A DNA stretch of 64,000 nt from Rhodocytophaga aerolata (GTDB lineage Bacteria > Bacteroidota > Bacteroidia > Cytophagales > 172606-1), in assembly GCF_030503435.1 (NCBI RefSeq), contig NZ_JAUKPO010000003.1, forward strand, positions 1-64,000, written 5' to 3'. Every line of letters begins with the position of its first letter. Positions within the stretch are counted from its first letter, which is position 1. The position numbers and the translations under genes are program-made. Below the pieces are notes generated by a model that searched no databases, had not been told where the DNA came from, and worked only from the letters and a program-made list of their open reading frames with translations. Shown here piece by piece: positions 36,704 through 45,165 of the stretch.

Positions 36704-38083
36704 TTATTCTTTGTTTCCATTTACCGGCGTTTCTTTCAGCTTATCAGCCCAGTTAAACCGGTCAGATGGCGAAAATTTCCAGGGAGCCATATTGTTTTCA
36801 ATGTTAGAGAACATAGCCCCCCAGGATCCAGGCACTTTGGCATCTTCCATGGCCATATACCGGCGAAGCTCAATAATAATATCTAATGGATTAATATTGA
36901 CTGGGCACGCTTGTACACAGGCATTGCAGGTAGTACACGCCAGTAACTCCTCGCGGCTAATGTAAGTATCTATCAACGATTTGCCATCCTCTATTCCGGG
37001 GCCACCTTTCTCCAGGCTACGGCCTACTTCTTCAACCCGGTCGCGGGTGTCCATCATTATTTTACGTGGCGACAATTTTTTGCCTGTTATGTTTGCCGGA
37101 CAGGCTTCCGTACAACGGCCGCATTCAGTGCAACTGTAGGCATCCATTAAGTGTTTCCAGGTAAGGTCGTTTATATCTTTGGCTCCAAAGCGGCCTATTT
37201 CGGCAGGTGTTTCTGGCTGTGGTGTTTCAGGAGCCGTTTCTATGGCTGGTTCGGCAGGCAAACCAAGCATCATTTTTACCTCATTTGTTACGACAGGCAT
37301 ATTCTGGAATTTACCTTTGGGCGCCAGTTTAGAGAAATAGGTATTAGGAAAGGCCAGGAAAATGTGCAGGTGTTTAGAATAGGTAACATATACACTAAAA
37401 GCAAATACCCCCAAAATATGAAACCACCAGGCAAAACGCTCATACGCAATTAAAGCTGTATCGCTCCACCCTTCAAACAATGGCATGAGAAACTGGCTGA
37501 ATAGAAAAGGTCCGGCATTTACGTTGGCATAATGGCCTACTCCTCTTTGTTGCAACACTGAATCGGAAGCATTCCAGGTAAGGAACGCCAGCATCAGCAA
37601 TATCTCTGTGATTAGAATAATATTAGCATCGGTGCGGGGCCACTTAGTAAGCTCATATGCTTGAAATCTTTTTAACTTTAGTATGTTTCTCCGGACAAGA
37701 AAGATAATACACGTAACCAGTACGCCAACGGCCAAAAATTCGAATATGCCTATCAGAATAGGGTAAAATGTGCCTAGAAAAGGCGCAAACAGGCGGTGTG
37801 TGCCCAGTAAACCGTCAAATACAATTTCCAGAATTTCGATATTGATGATGAGAAAACCCAGATAGATTACCAGGTGCATAAAGGCTACCAGAGGTTTGTC
37901 GAACATTTTTTTCTGGCCCAGCGCAACCATAGCCATTATTTTAAACCGTTCAGAGGGATTATCGCTACGGTCTTCCGGTTTGCCTAGCTGAATGTTCTTC
38001 CGGATACGGGTTATGCGTTTGGTGAAGAAATAAATTACTGCTAGTAAGCTAATAAAAAATAGAATTTGGCTTATATACGTCAT
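36704..38083 (-). CDS. Membrane-bound 4Fe-4S ferredoxin-type electron-transfer protein (NarI/HdrE + HdrC-like fusion)
   Basis: A 459-aa protein. The N-terminal ~240 residues hold five or six membrane helices resembling the heme b-binding NarI/HdrE domain, with histidines in MHLVIYLG and WWFHILG. The C-terminal part (about 310-440) is an HdrC-like two-cluster ferredoxin with CTECGRCTEACP and CTTCNACVQACPV. With the CCG protein encoded next it reconstructs an HdrDE-like complex. Physiological donors are unknown; ETF:quinone or glycolate/lactate-type oxidation are options seen for related complexes. Confidence 0.85.
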   Translation of the reverse strand: MTYISQILFFISLLAVIYFFTKRITRIRKNIQLGKPEDRSDNPSERFKIMAMVALGQKKMFDKPLVAFMHLVIYLGFLIINIEILEIVFDGLLGTHRLFAPFLGTFYPILIGIFEFLAVGVLVTCIIFLVRRNILKLKRFQAYELTKWPRTDANIILITEILLMLAFLTWNASDSVLQQRGVGHYANVNAGPFLFSQFLMPLFEGWSDTALIAYERFAWWFHILGVFAFSVYVTYSKHLHIFLAFPNTYFSKLAPKGKFQNMPVVTNEVKMMLGLPAEPAIETAPETPQPETPAEIGRFGAKDINDLTWKHLMDAYSCTECGRCTEACPANITGKKLSPRKIMMDTRDRVEEVGRSLEKGGPGIEDGKSLIDTYISREELLACTTCNACVQACPVNINPLDIIIELRRYMAMEDAKVPGSWGAMFSNIENNMAPWKFSPSDRFNWADKLKETPVNGNKE

Positions 38084-38213
38084 GTTTCCTATGCTAGTGT
38101 GTGGATATATTGTTATGCTGCTTGAAGTTTACTATTTGGGTACATGTATTTAACATATATATCGATAATGGTTTTCTTTAAAATGATTTATTTCTGATAA
38201 ATTTTTAAAAAAT

Positions 38214-38244
38214 TTTGTGTTAGTTGTAAAAATATATAGTTTTG
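38214..38244 (+). promoter_or_regulatory. Housekeeping promoter of tRNA-Phe
   Basis: TTTG at 38214-38217 and TAGTTTTG at 38237-38244, 19 bp apart. This fits the Bacteroidota sigma-ABfr consensus TTTG-N19/20-TAnnTTTG completely. The predicted start of transcription falls about 12 bp before the tRNA. Confidence 0.8.
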
Positions 38245-38262
38245 CACCACTCTAATTCAGGG

Positions 38263-38335
38263 GGTGATGTAGCTCAGTTGGTAGAGCAAAGGACTGAAAA
38301 TCCTTGTGTCGGTGGTTCGATTCCACTCATCACCA
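38263..38335 (+). tRNA. tRNA-Phe (GAA)
   Basis: A 73-nt cloverleaf: acceptor GGTGATG / CATCACC, D-arm GCTC-AGTTGGTA-GAGC, anticodon stem AAGGA / TCCTT with loop CTGAAAA (anticodon GAA at 38296-38298), a 5-nt variable region and T-arm GGTGG-TTCGATT-CCACT. The discriminator base is A; the 3' CCA is not encoded (the genome reads ACG). A consensus promoter lies upstream and a terminator downstream, so it is a single transcription unit. Confidence 0.97.
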
Positions 38336-38349
38336 CGTAATTATTTATA

Positions 38350-38387
38350 AAAGCCCTTAATATATGTATTGAGGGCTTTTGCTTTTT
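38350..38387 (+). terminator. Intrinsic terminator after tRNA-Phe
   Basis: Stem AAAAGCCCTTAATA / TATTGAGGGCTTTT with a short TATG loop and a T-rich tail, 15 bp after the tRNA. Confidence 0.88.
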
Positions 38388-38716
38388 ACCAGGCAGCAGT
38401 TTAGGTAAACGCTACCTAAATAGAAACAAAAATAAATGCTATCTGTTTTGCTTTTCATGCGGACTAATAAGCTGCTTTGCGCCGTAAATATAGCCATTCG
38501 GCTATGACTAACGTATAATAAGTGCAATTATTTAAATAAATTGTACAAAGAAAAAGTACAGGCATTCTTACAAATAGTGGTAACTTTTTGTGTATAGTGC
38601 TGTTTAGTCAATATAGCCTTTGGTACGTTTTTTCCAGCACATGCCCGTAAACAGACCATACAGAAGGGCCGGCGGGATATTATCTTACTTTTATCAGTAA
38701 TGCATTTTAATAGTCT
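38388..38716. other. Intergenic region before the M16 peptidase
   Basis: About 330 bp. A minus-strand frame of 68 codons (38528-38734) overlaps the start of the M16 gene and has no recognisable protein features. No RNA gene or repeat was seen. Confidence 0.4.
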
Positions 38717-39955
38717 ATGATACACTACCAGCAATTTACCCTAGATAATGGTTTACAGGTCTATGTTCATGAAGACCATACTACGCCTATTGCCGCTGTT
38801 AATATTTTATATAACGTCGGTTCACGCGATGAAGACGAGAACAAGACCGGCTTTGCCCACCTGTTCGAGCATCTGATGTTTGGAGGTTCCAGGAATATTT
38901 CAGTATACGATGAACCTTTACAGCGCGTAGGCGGAGAAAATAATGCCTTTACTTCGCCGGATATTACAAATTACTATATAACCCTACCAGCCGTAAACCT
39001 GGAAACCGCTTTCTGGTTGGAATCTGACCGGATGCTTAGCCTGTCTTTCGATCCGCAGGTGCTGGAAGTGCAGCGGAAAGTGGTAATTGAAGAGTTTAAG
39101 CAACGGTACTTGAATCAGCCCTATGGTGATGTGTGGCTAAAATTGCGTCCGTTGGCTTTTCAGCAGCACCCTTACCGCTGGGCCACTATCGGCAAAGATA
39201 TTAGCCATATTGAAAGTGCTACACTTGACGATGTAAAAGAATTTTTCTTCAAATATTATATTCCCAATAATGCCATTATGGTAGTGGCAGGCCCGGTAAA
39301 ACTAGAAGAAGTAAAAAAACTCGCAGAAAAATGGTTTGGACCTATTCCTGCAGGTAAACCCTATATCCGCCGGTTACCCGCAGAGCCCATACAAGAGCAT
39401 GCCCGGTACATGGAATTAGAAGCCAGCGTACCCCTGGATGCCATCTACAAAGTATTTCATATTCCAGGCAAGAGCTCTGAAAAATATTATACAGGCGACT
39501 TACTAAGTGATATTCTGGGCCGGGGTAAATCGTCCCGCCTATATGATAAATTAGTAAAAGAGACAAAGCTTTTTAATTCTATTAATGGGTATGTGTCAGG
39601 CTCAGTAGATCCGGGTTTACTGGTTATACAAGGGCATTTGAATCAGGGAGTAAGTATTGAGAGAGGAGAAGAGGAAATAAATGCGATTCTTGCCGAAATA
39701 AGGGAGCAACGGGTGCCAGAGCTGGAGCTGGAAAAAGTAAAAAACCAGGCCGAATCTACTATTGTGTTTTCTGAGGTAGAATTACTAAACCGGGCTATGA
39801 ACCTGGCGTTTTATGCAAACCTGGGAAAACCAGAGCAAGTGAACCAGGAATCGGAATATATTCAGGCAGTAAGCCCGGAAAGTTTACAAGCAATGGCCAG
39901 AGAAGTGTTACGCAAAGAAAATTCGTCTACCATTTATTACCGGGCTAAACAATAA
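38717..39955 (+). CDS. M16-family zinc peptidase (PqqL/MPP-like)
   Basis: A 412-aa peptidase with the inverted zinc motif HxxEH in HLFEHLMF (His48, Glu51, His52) and the third ligand in VVIEEFKQR (about Glu126). The second M16 domain, without the zinc motif, spans about 215-405. The size fits the single-gene two-domain type that usually pairs with an inactive homologue; no partner gene lies next to it here. No signal peptide is evident, so it may act in the cytoplasm. It is convergent with the Tat-protein gene at 40145. Confidence 0.9.
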   Translation: MIHYQQFTLDNGLQVYVHEDHTTPIAAVNILYNVGSRDEDENKTGFAHLFEHLMFGGSRNISVYDEPLQRVGGENNAFTSPDITNYYITLPAVNLETAFWLESDRMLSLSFDPQVLEVQRKVVIEEFKQRYLNQPYGDVWLKLRPLAFQQHPYRWATIGKDISHIESATLDDVKEFFFKYYIPNNAIMVVAGPVKLEEVKKLAEKWFGPIPAGKPYIRRLPAEPIQEHARYMELEASVPLDAIYKVFHIPGKSSEKYYTGDLLSDILGRGKSSRLYDKLVKETKLFNSINGYVSGSVDPGLLVIQGHLNQGVSIERGEEEINAILAEIREQRVPELELEKVKNQAESTIVFSEVELLNRAMNLAFYANLGKPEQVNQESEYIQAVSPESLQAMAREVLRKENSSTIYYRAKQ

Positions 39956-40144
39956 CCGAAATCTGGTAAGCGGACGTATCGCAGTTAAGAATACTAAGCT
40001 ACCTGTACGCTTGAGGAGATAATACATAGACCGGCTTATTATGTATTCAGGACTTGACGTTCTAGGAAGATAGTTCTATGCACCAGTGTTTGTATAACAG
40101 GATTTACATACTTTAAATTATCTACGCTTGCTCATAGCTGCTAA

Positions 40145-40564
40145 TCAGGTGTGCGCTTCCGGATAGAATTGCGCAGAAAACGGATTGGCACAGGGAGAGT
40201 TGTAGGGATTATAATAACCTATATAATTGATCTTCCGGCTTTCGTCCATATTCTTCAGAAAGAAATCTGTGGATAGTAAATATTTTTCTATTAATGCACT
40301 CACAATGCTAGACTTTTCTGAGTTAACGCCTAACAGGCGGTACATTTTAAGCTTCAACTCTATACGTGGCACATTACCTTCATACTGTAGATAATCTGCC
40401 GCGTATTGCTCTATTCCTTGTTTATCTAAATTCAGATAACTTAATTCCTTTTGTATAATTCCAGTTATAGCCGACTTTGTGGATACAGCCCCAAACCCAA
40501 TAGCTGGAATGGCTATTGCGGTAGCGCCTATTGCTGTTAAACCAAGAAATTTTCTCCGTTGCAT
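40145..40564 (-). CDS. Small twin-arginine-signal protein, partner of the GMC oxidoreductase
   Basis: A 139-aa protein opening MQRRKFLGLTAIG, a Tat-type signal followed by an Ala/Ile-rich stretch. The mature part is helical, about 110 residues, with YLNLDKQGIEQYAADYL; this resembles the small (subunit 3) partner of gluconate-2-dehydrogenase-type GMC enzymes, which carries the flavoprotein through the Tat system. It starts 11 bp after the GMC gene. The assignment as a partner comes from context and size; the family match is weak. Confidence 0.7.
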   Translation of the reverse strand: MQRRKFLGLTAIGATAIAIPAIGFGAVSTKSAITGIIQKELSYLNLDKQGIEQYAADYLQYEGNVPRIELKLKMYRLLGVNSEKSSIVSALIEKYLLSTDFFLKNMDESRKINYIGYYNPYNSPCANPFSAQFYPEAHT

Positions 40565-40575
40565 TTTTTGTTTTA

Positions 40576-42000
40576 TTAAAATGAATTATAGGCCGCGTAC
40601 AGAGACAATGCACTTAACGTTAAGGTAGGGTTAGAAGGAGTATACGTAGTAAAGCTACTGCTACCCAAAACAAATAAATTCCTGTACTGGTGATGGATCA
40701 TGTGTTTATCTACTACTCCTTCTGACGCAGTTTTGCTCATACGGGTAGTACCAATAATATGGGATTCTGTTTCAAAAGGCTCCTCAAATTCTATTTTTTC
40801 CACTGGCAAACAAGAGAAAAGCTGAGGGATCATTTTTTTCATCCGTTCAATCCCTTTCAGGGTATAGGCTGATGTTCCCTTGTGGTATACTTGAGGCCTT
40901 GTACGGTCATCAGAAATGGCTACATAGTTCTGTTCATCCGGCAGTTCTTCAAATATCATCCGGAACTTTGCCATATCTCTCCACTTACCTTTTTCCAAGC
41001 GTATAAAAGGATTATTGCTGGTTTCTATTAAACAAGCGGCTGCTTCTGTCCGGTGAGGGCCATCATATAGCATATATCCATTAGCATTCACCAGCGTACT
41101 CCCTCCTAGTGTTGCCAGATCTTTGAGATAAACTGTTGTTTCCATTCCTACCTGCTCTCCTAAACCTCTGCCCGTAAAAGGGTTAGTATCTCCGGAACTG
41201 AGTAATATATGGGCATTAAATAAGGCGTTTGCTCCTAAAGCTATTACGTCACCAGTAACTTGTTTTTCTTTACCCTCTTTAATAAATGTTAATTTTTCTA
41301 CGCTATTTTGCTTAAATGATAAGTGAAGCACCTGTGCCCCATATAGGAGCTCTACCCGTGGATCTTCATATACAGGTATATTAGAGTTTTCAATAGTAAA
41401 CTTGGCATTTACCGGGCATAGTCTGCAAATAACACTGCCACAGCACTGTCCTCTGCCATTCACAGCCCTGCTTGCTCTGGCAGTTGGCTGACTAATGTAC
41501 AAATTGCCATATTCCTTCTGCAAAATACGGTCAACGGCAGTAAAGGTGTGAGCGGGTAACGGATAGGGTTGTTTTTTAGGAAAAGGTGTATCATCTGGAC
41601 CTGATATAGCCATAAGCTCCTCAGCTTCCGTATAGTAAGGGTCCAACTCCTGATAGGTTACAGGCCAGTCATTGGCTACCCCATACAGCGTTTTCATCTG
41701 GAAATCGGCAGGTAAAAACCTGGGGGTACAACCCGACCAGCAGTTTGAACTTCCACCAAAAGCAGGCTGGAACACCCAGCGCTTCTCAGGCGTGTTGTTA
41801 ATAAAGGTATCTGTGTAATTTACATTCAACTTTGCGAAAGGCGTATCCTCTCCTCTGCCTTTTTTTACCCGTTCTACATGGGGATACAGATGCCCTCTTT
41901 CCAGCACAAGTACTTTGGCAGAAGCAGGAGCTTTACTTAAATAAGCTTTCAGAAAAAAGGTGGAAGCAAAGCCAGTGCCTACTACTACTAGATCGTACAT
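40576..42000 (-). CDS. GMC-family FAD-dependent oxidoreductase
   Basis: A 474-aa flavoenzyme. The FAD-binding loop is VVGTGFASTF (GxGxxx) at the N-terminus; the second FAD contact is in FGGSSNCWSGCTPRF and the C-terminal GMC region carries ESHIIGTTRMS and NLFVLGSSSFTTYTPSNPTLT. Cysteines in CCGSVICRLCPVNAKF near residue 190 recall the cluster-like Cys motifs of sugar-dehydrogenase relatives. There is no signal peptide of its own, so export, if any, would rely on the small Tat partner encoded 11 bp downstream. The substrate is an alcohol or sugar of unknown type. Confidence 0.85.
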   Translation of the reverse strand: MYDLVVVGTGFASTFFLKAYLSKAPASAKVLVLERGHLYPHVERVKKGRGEDTPFAKLNVNYTDTFINNTPEKRWVFQPAFGGSSNCWSGCTPRFLPADFQMKTLYGVANDWPVTYQELDPYYTEAEELMAISGPDDTPFPKKQPYPLPAHTFTAVDRILQKEYGNLYISQPTARASRAVNGRGQCCGSVICRLCPVNAKFTIENSNIPVYEDPRVELLYGAQVLHLSFKQNSVEKLTFIKEGKEKQVTGDVIALGANALFNAHILLSSGDTNPFTGRGLGEQVGMETTVYLKDLATLGGSTLVNANGYMLYDGPHRTEAAACLIETSNNPFIRLEKGKWRDMAKFRMIFEELPDEQNYVAISDDRTRPQVYHKGTSAYTLKGIERMKKMIPQLFSCLPVEKIEFEEPFETESHIIGTTRMSKTASEGVVDKHMIHHQYRNLFVLGSSSFTTYTPSNPTLTLSALSLYAAYNSF

Positions 42001-42204
42001 ACATTTTTATTAACTAAATTACTACTTTTATCCTATATAGCCAAAATCAACTAATACAGAATAGCCCATACTTTCATAAAAGTACACAAGTTCCTTTAAA
42101 TTATGTAATAATGCTACAGAAAGTTTACGGAAATTAGGAATTCATATAAAAAAAATATATATTTTTGAGGTAGTATTTGCGAACATTTTTTGGTCTGAAC
42201 ATCC

Positions 42205-43668
42205 ATGCTTACACAAACATCATTAAATCCTAGACGAGAGTTAGCTACAGAGGGATTGTATAGACAGGGACAGTCAGTTGCATTTAAGATTTTTTGCTGC
42301 CTGTGGGCTGTTGCCACCCTTTTCCATATGGCGCATTCAGATTTGTTCACCGATCGTTTTCACTATGTTTTGCTATCACTGGCAGCCGTATATGTTATTT
42401 TTAAGCCATCCATAGGTAGGTTGGTGTTGCTAATTACGATGCAACTAGTGGATATTGTGTATACGATGCCTGCCACCAGTAACCATTGGCTTTTTACAGC
42501 TTTCGTAAACCTCACGATTGTTCAGGCGCTTATCTATTTAATTATTAAAAACAGACGTTTCCAAATAAGAGAAGATGAGTTTTTTGAGACCTTTGCTCCG
42601 GTTATACGCATAGAAGTAATTATCCTGTATTTTTATGCGGTCTTTCATAAATTAAATTCTGGCTTTTTTACGCCGGAATCCAGTTGCGCCACCGATCTGT
42701 TGAAAGCGCAGCATCTGGATCTGATCTTTCCGCTATCGCCTGAAATGTTTGCGGCCAATGCCTATTTTACTTTAGTGGTCGAAGCAACTATCCCTCTCTT
42801 TTTATGCTTCAAAAGAACCAGAAACTGGGGTATTCTGCTAGGCTTAATTTTTCATTGGGTTCTTGGATATAGCTCTCATAATGCTTTTTATGACTTCTCA
42901 TCCATGATTTTTGCCACCTATTTTCTTTTTGCCAGCTATCCGCTCAGTTCCTATCTAACCAATTTATACAGTAGAATCAGGCATAGAGTGTCTAAGGTAC
43001 TTTCTCCGGGAAATGTATTTGGAAATTTGGCCCAGCTTATTAGTTTTTGGCTGGTAGGAATGGCTATCATTTTTATTATAACCAAAGTATTAGCCAAGGC
43101 CGAGTTGTTCTACTTACATATTTTCTGGACAGGGTATAGTTTGGTGTGTATTGGCCTTGTTGTAGTTTTTATGATTTCACATCGTAGAAAAGAACAAATA
43201 GTAGTAGCGTCTCCTTCCTTTGCTGTGCCTCATCCTTTGTTTTATGTATTGCCAGTAATGGTATTTCTTAATGGATTAAGCCCCTATATTGGCCTGAAAA
43301 CAGAAAATTCGTTTGCTATGTTTTCCAACCTGCGGACGGAAGGCAATATTTCTAATCATTATATTATCCCGGCAAGCTTTCAGATTTTTGATTTTCAAAA
43401 AGATATGGTAGAAATACTTTCTTCCTCAGACCGCTACTTGCAGGCTAATGCCGATAGTGGTAAGCTGATGGTTTATTTTGATTTCAAGAACTATGTGGCG
43501 CATGTTAAGCCACAAAAGATAGAATATATCAGAAATGGGCAACGGCACACTTTTTTACTGAAAGAAGCGTCTCCCAACCATGCCTTACTAACAAAAAATA
43601 TTGTTCTGGAGAAATTGCTGCGCTTCAGAAGAGTGAGCAAAGATGGCGCACAACCCTGCCTTCATTAA
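42205..43668 (+). CDS. HTTM/vitamin-K-carboxylase-like polytopic membrane protein
   Basis: A 487-aa membrane protein with about ten helices and a ~130-residue soluble tail. The segment IILYFYAVFHKLNSGFF is the usual core of HTTM-domain proteins, bacterial relatives of the gamma-glutamyl carboxylase, followed by a cysteine (SSCATDLL). The catalytic lysine of the true carboxylase may correspond to Lys in FHKLN. It is divergent from the GMC oxidoreductase genes by about 200 bp. Such pairs (GMC-type oxidase and HTTM protein) are only suggestive. The function is unknown. Confidence 0.7.
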   Translation: MLTQTSLNPRRELATEGLYRQGQSVAFKIFCCLWAVATLFHMAHSDLFTDRFHYVLLSLAAVYVIFKPSIGRLVLLITMQLVDIVYTMPATSNHWLFTAFVNLTIVQALIYLIIKNRRFQIREDEFFETFAPVIRIEVIILYFYAVFHKLNSGFFTPESSCATDLLKAQHLDLIFPLSPEMFAANAYFTLVVEATIPLFLCFKRTRNWGILLGLIFHWVLGYSSHNAFYDFSSMIFATYFLFASYPLSSYLTNLYSRIRHRVSKVLSPGNVFGNLAQLISFWLVGMAIIFIITKVLAKAELFYLHIFWTGYSLVCIGLVVVFMISHRRKEQIVVASPSFAVPHPLFYVLPVMVFLNGLSPYIGLKTENSFAMFSNLRTEGNISNHYIIPASFQIFDFQKDMVEILSSSDRYLQANADSGKLMVYFDFKNYVAHVKPQKIEYIRNGQRHTFLLKEASPNHALLTKNIVLEKLLRFRRVSKDGAQPCLH

Positions 43669-43727
43669 GAAGAAAATTCCGCCTGTTTGCTTTGTTGCGT
43701 TAGCATAGGAAATACCTTATTATTTTT

Positions 43728-43784
43728 ACCAGTAACGTGTACGACAAATGCTACTACCGCAGATGTGGCGTACACATTACTGGT
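43728..43784. repeat. Long imperfect inverted repeat between convergent genes
   Basis: ACCAGTAACGTGTACG and CGTACACATTACTGGT form a 16-bp stem with one mismatch and a 25-nt loop, between the HTTM gene and serS. It has no T-tract on the proper side, so it does not look like a standard terminator; a factor-dependent terminator or a protein site is possible. Confidence 0.55.
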
Positions 43785-43793
43785 TATACCCGC

Positions 43794-45068
43794 TTATCCT
43801 ATTCTATCAAACCCAGTATAAGGCTGTAATACCTGAGGAATAGCAATTCCATTTTCTGACTGATTATTTTCCAGGATAGCTGCTAAAATACGTGGCAAGG
43901 CTAACGCGCTGCCGTTTAAGGTATGAAGCAGCTGCGTACGTTTGTTTTCGTCGCGGTAACGTAGCTTCAAACGGTTGGCCTGGTAAGTTTCAAAATTACT
44001 CACAGAGCTAACTTCCAGCCAACGCTTCTGAGCAGCAGAGTAAACTTCCATATCATAGGTAAGAGCTGAGGTAAAGCCCATGTCGCCGCCACATAAGTGC
44101 AGTACCCGGTAAGGTAACTCCAGCTTCTGTAATAAGCTTTGAATATGCCGGCTCATTTCCTCTAATGTCTCATACGATTTATCAGGACGCTGAATCTGCA
44201 CAATTTCTACCTTATCAAACTGGTGCAGGCGGTTAAGGCCACGTACATGTGCTCCCCATGAACCGGCTTCTCTGCGGAAACAAGGGGTATAGCCAACGTT
44301 TTTTATAGGCAAATCTGCCTCAGGCAAAATTACATCCCGGTAAATATTTGTAATGGGTACCTCTGCTGTTGGAATCAGGAAGAAATCTTCTTCAGGAATA
44401 TGATACATCTGCCCGTCTTTATCTGGCAACTGACCTGTACCAAAGCCAGAATCTCGGTTGATTACGATGGGTGGCTGTATTTCCATGTAACCAGCTTTAG
44501 TAGCTTCATCCAGGAAGAAATTAACTAAGGCGCGTTGTATGCGGGCACCTTTGCCTTTGTACACCGGAAAACCTGCCCCGGTAATTTTTACACCTAGTTC
44601 AAAATCTATAATATCATATTTCTTAATCAGCTCCCAATGGGGCAAAGCTGTTTCGGGTAACTCGGGAACAGCCCCATGTTGATGAATGATTTCGTTATCT
44701 TCGGCACTTTTTCCTTCTGGCACACTACTATGTGGCAGATTGGGTAGGGTAACTAATAATTCATTCAGTTCTTTTTCCACACGTTCCAGGGTTTCTGCCA
44801 GATCTTTGGAAGAAGCTTTTAAACGGGAGGTTTCCGCTTTATTTTGTTCAGCTTCTTCTTTCTTGCCGGCTTTCATTAATGCACCAATTTCTTTGGCCAG
44901 TGCATTAGATTGGGCAAGGGTAGTATCGAGCTGTACCTGTGTTTCGCGACGTTTACGGTCCAGCAAAATAAGTTGCTCAACAGCTTCTCCGGCTTTGGCA
45001 AAACGCTTTTTCTGTAAGCCAGCGATTACCGCTTCTTTATTTTCTCTGATGTAGGTGAGTTGCAGCAT
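43794..45068 (-). CDS. serS: Seryl-tRNA synthetase
   Basis: A 424-aa class II synthetase that charges tRNA-Ser. An N-terminal coiled-coil arm (residues ~30-105, rich in Glu/Lys/Ala) binds the long variable arm of the tRNA. The core shows motif 2 as PCFRREAGSWG and motif 3 as NGSALALPRILAAILEN. The serine-site TAEVP (residues ~228-232) is present. Start and length are standard. It is encoded downstream of aspartokinase, with a stem-loop between them. Confidence 0.97.
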   Translation of the reverse strand: MLQLTYIRENKEAVIAGLQKKRFAKAGEAVEQLILLDRKRRETQVQLDTTLAQSNALAKEIGALMKAGKKEEAEQNKAETSRLKASSKDLAETLERVEKELNELLVTLPNLPHSSVPEGKSAEDNEIIHQHGAVPELPETALPHWELIKKYDIIDFELGVKITGAGFPVYKGKGARIQRALVNFFLDEATKAGYMEIQPPIVINRDSGFGTGQLPDKDGQMYHIPEEDFFLIPTAEVPITNIYRDVILPEADLPIKNVGYTPCFRREAGSWGAHVRGLNRLHQFDKVEIVQIQRPDKSYETLEEMSRHIQSLLQKLELPYRVLHLCGGDMGFTSALTYDMEVYSAAQKRWLEVSSVSNFETYQANRLKLRYRDENKRTQLLHTLNGSALALPRILAAILENNQSENGIAIPQVLQPYTGFDRIG

Positions 45069-45086
45069 AGTAAGTCAATTTGAAAA

Positions 45087-45153
45087 TCCGGAAATTTGAA
45101 AATATAGAAGTTACCGTATAACTCAAGCTAGGCATTTTCAAATTTCCGGATTC
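45087..45153. repeat. Stem-loop between aspartokinase and serS
   Basis: AATCCGGAAATTTGAAAAT (45087-45105) is the exact reverse complement of ATTTTCAAATTTCCGGATT (45135-45153), with a 29-nt spacer. A partial direct copy of the TTTGAAAAT word lies just upstream. Possible roles are a terminator-like processing signal or a member of a dispersed intergenic repeat family. Confidence 0.7.
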
Positions 45154-45165
45154 AGCATTTTTAAA

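Noticed and set aside
38528-38734. 68-codon minus-strand ORF
   Set aside because: It overlaps the start of the M16 gene and has no protein-like features.
42160-42167. TATTTTTG before the HTTM gene as a promoter
   Set aside because: It fits TAnnTTTG, but there is no TTTG at the needed distance upstream and the region is AT-rich enough for chance matches.
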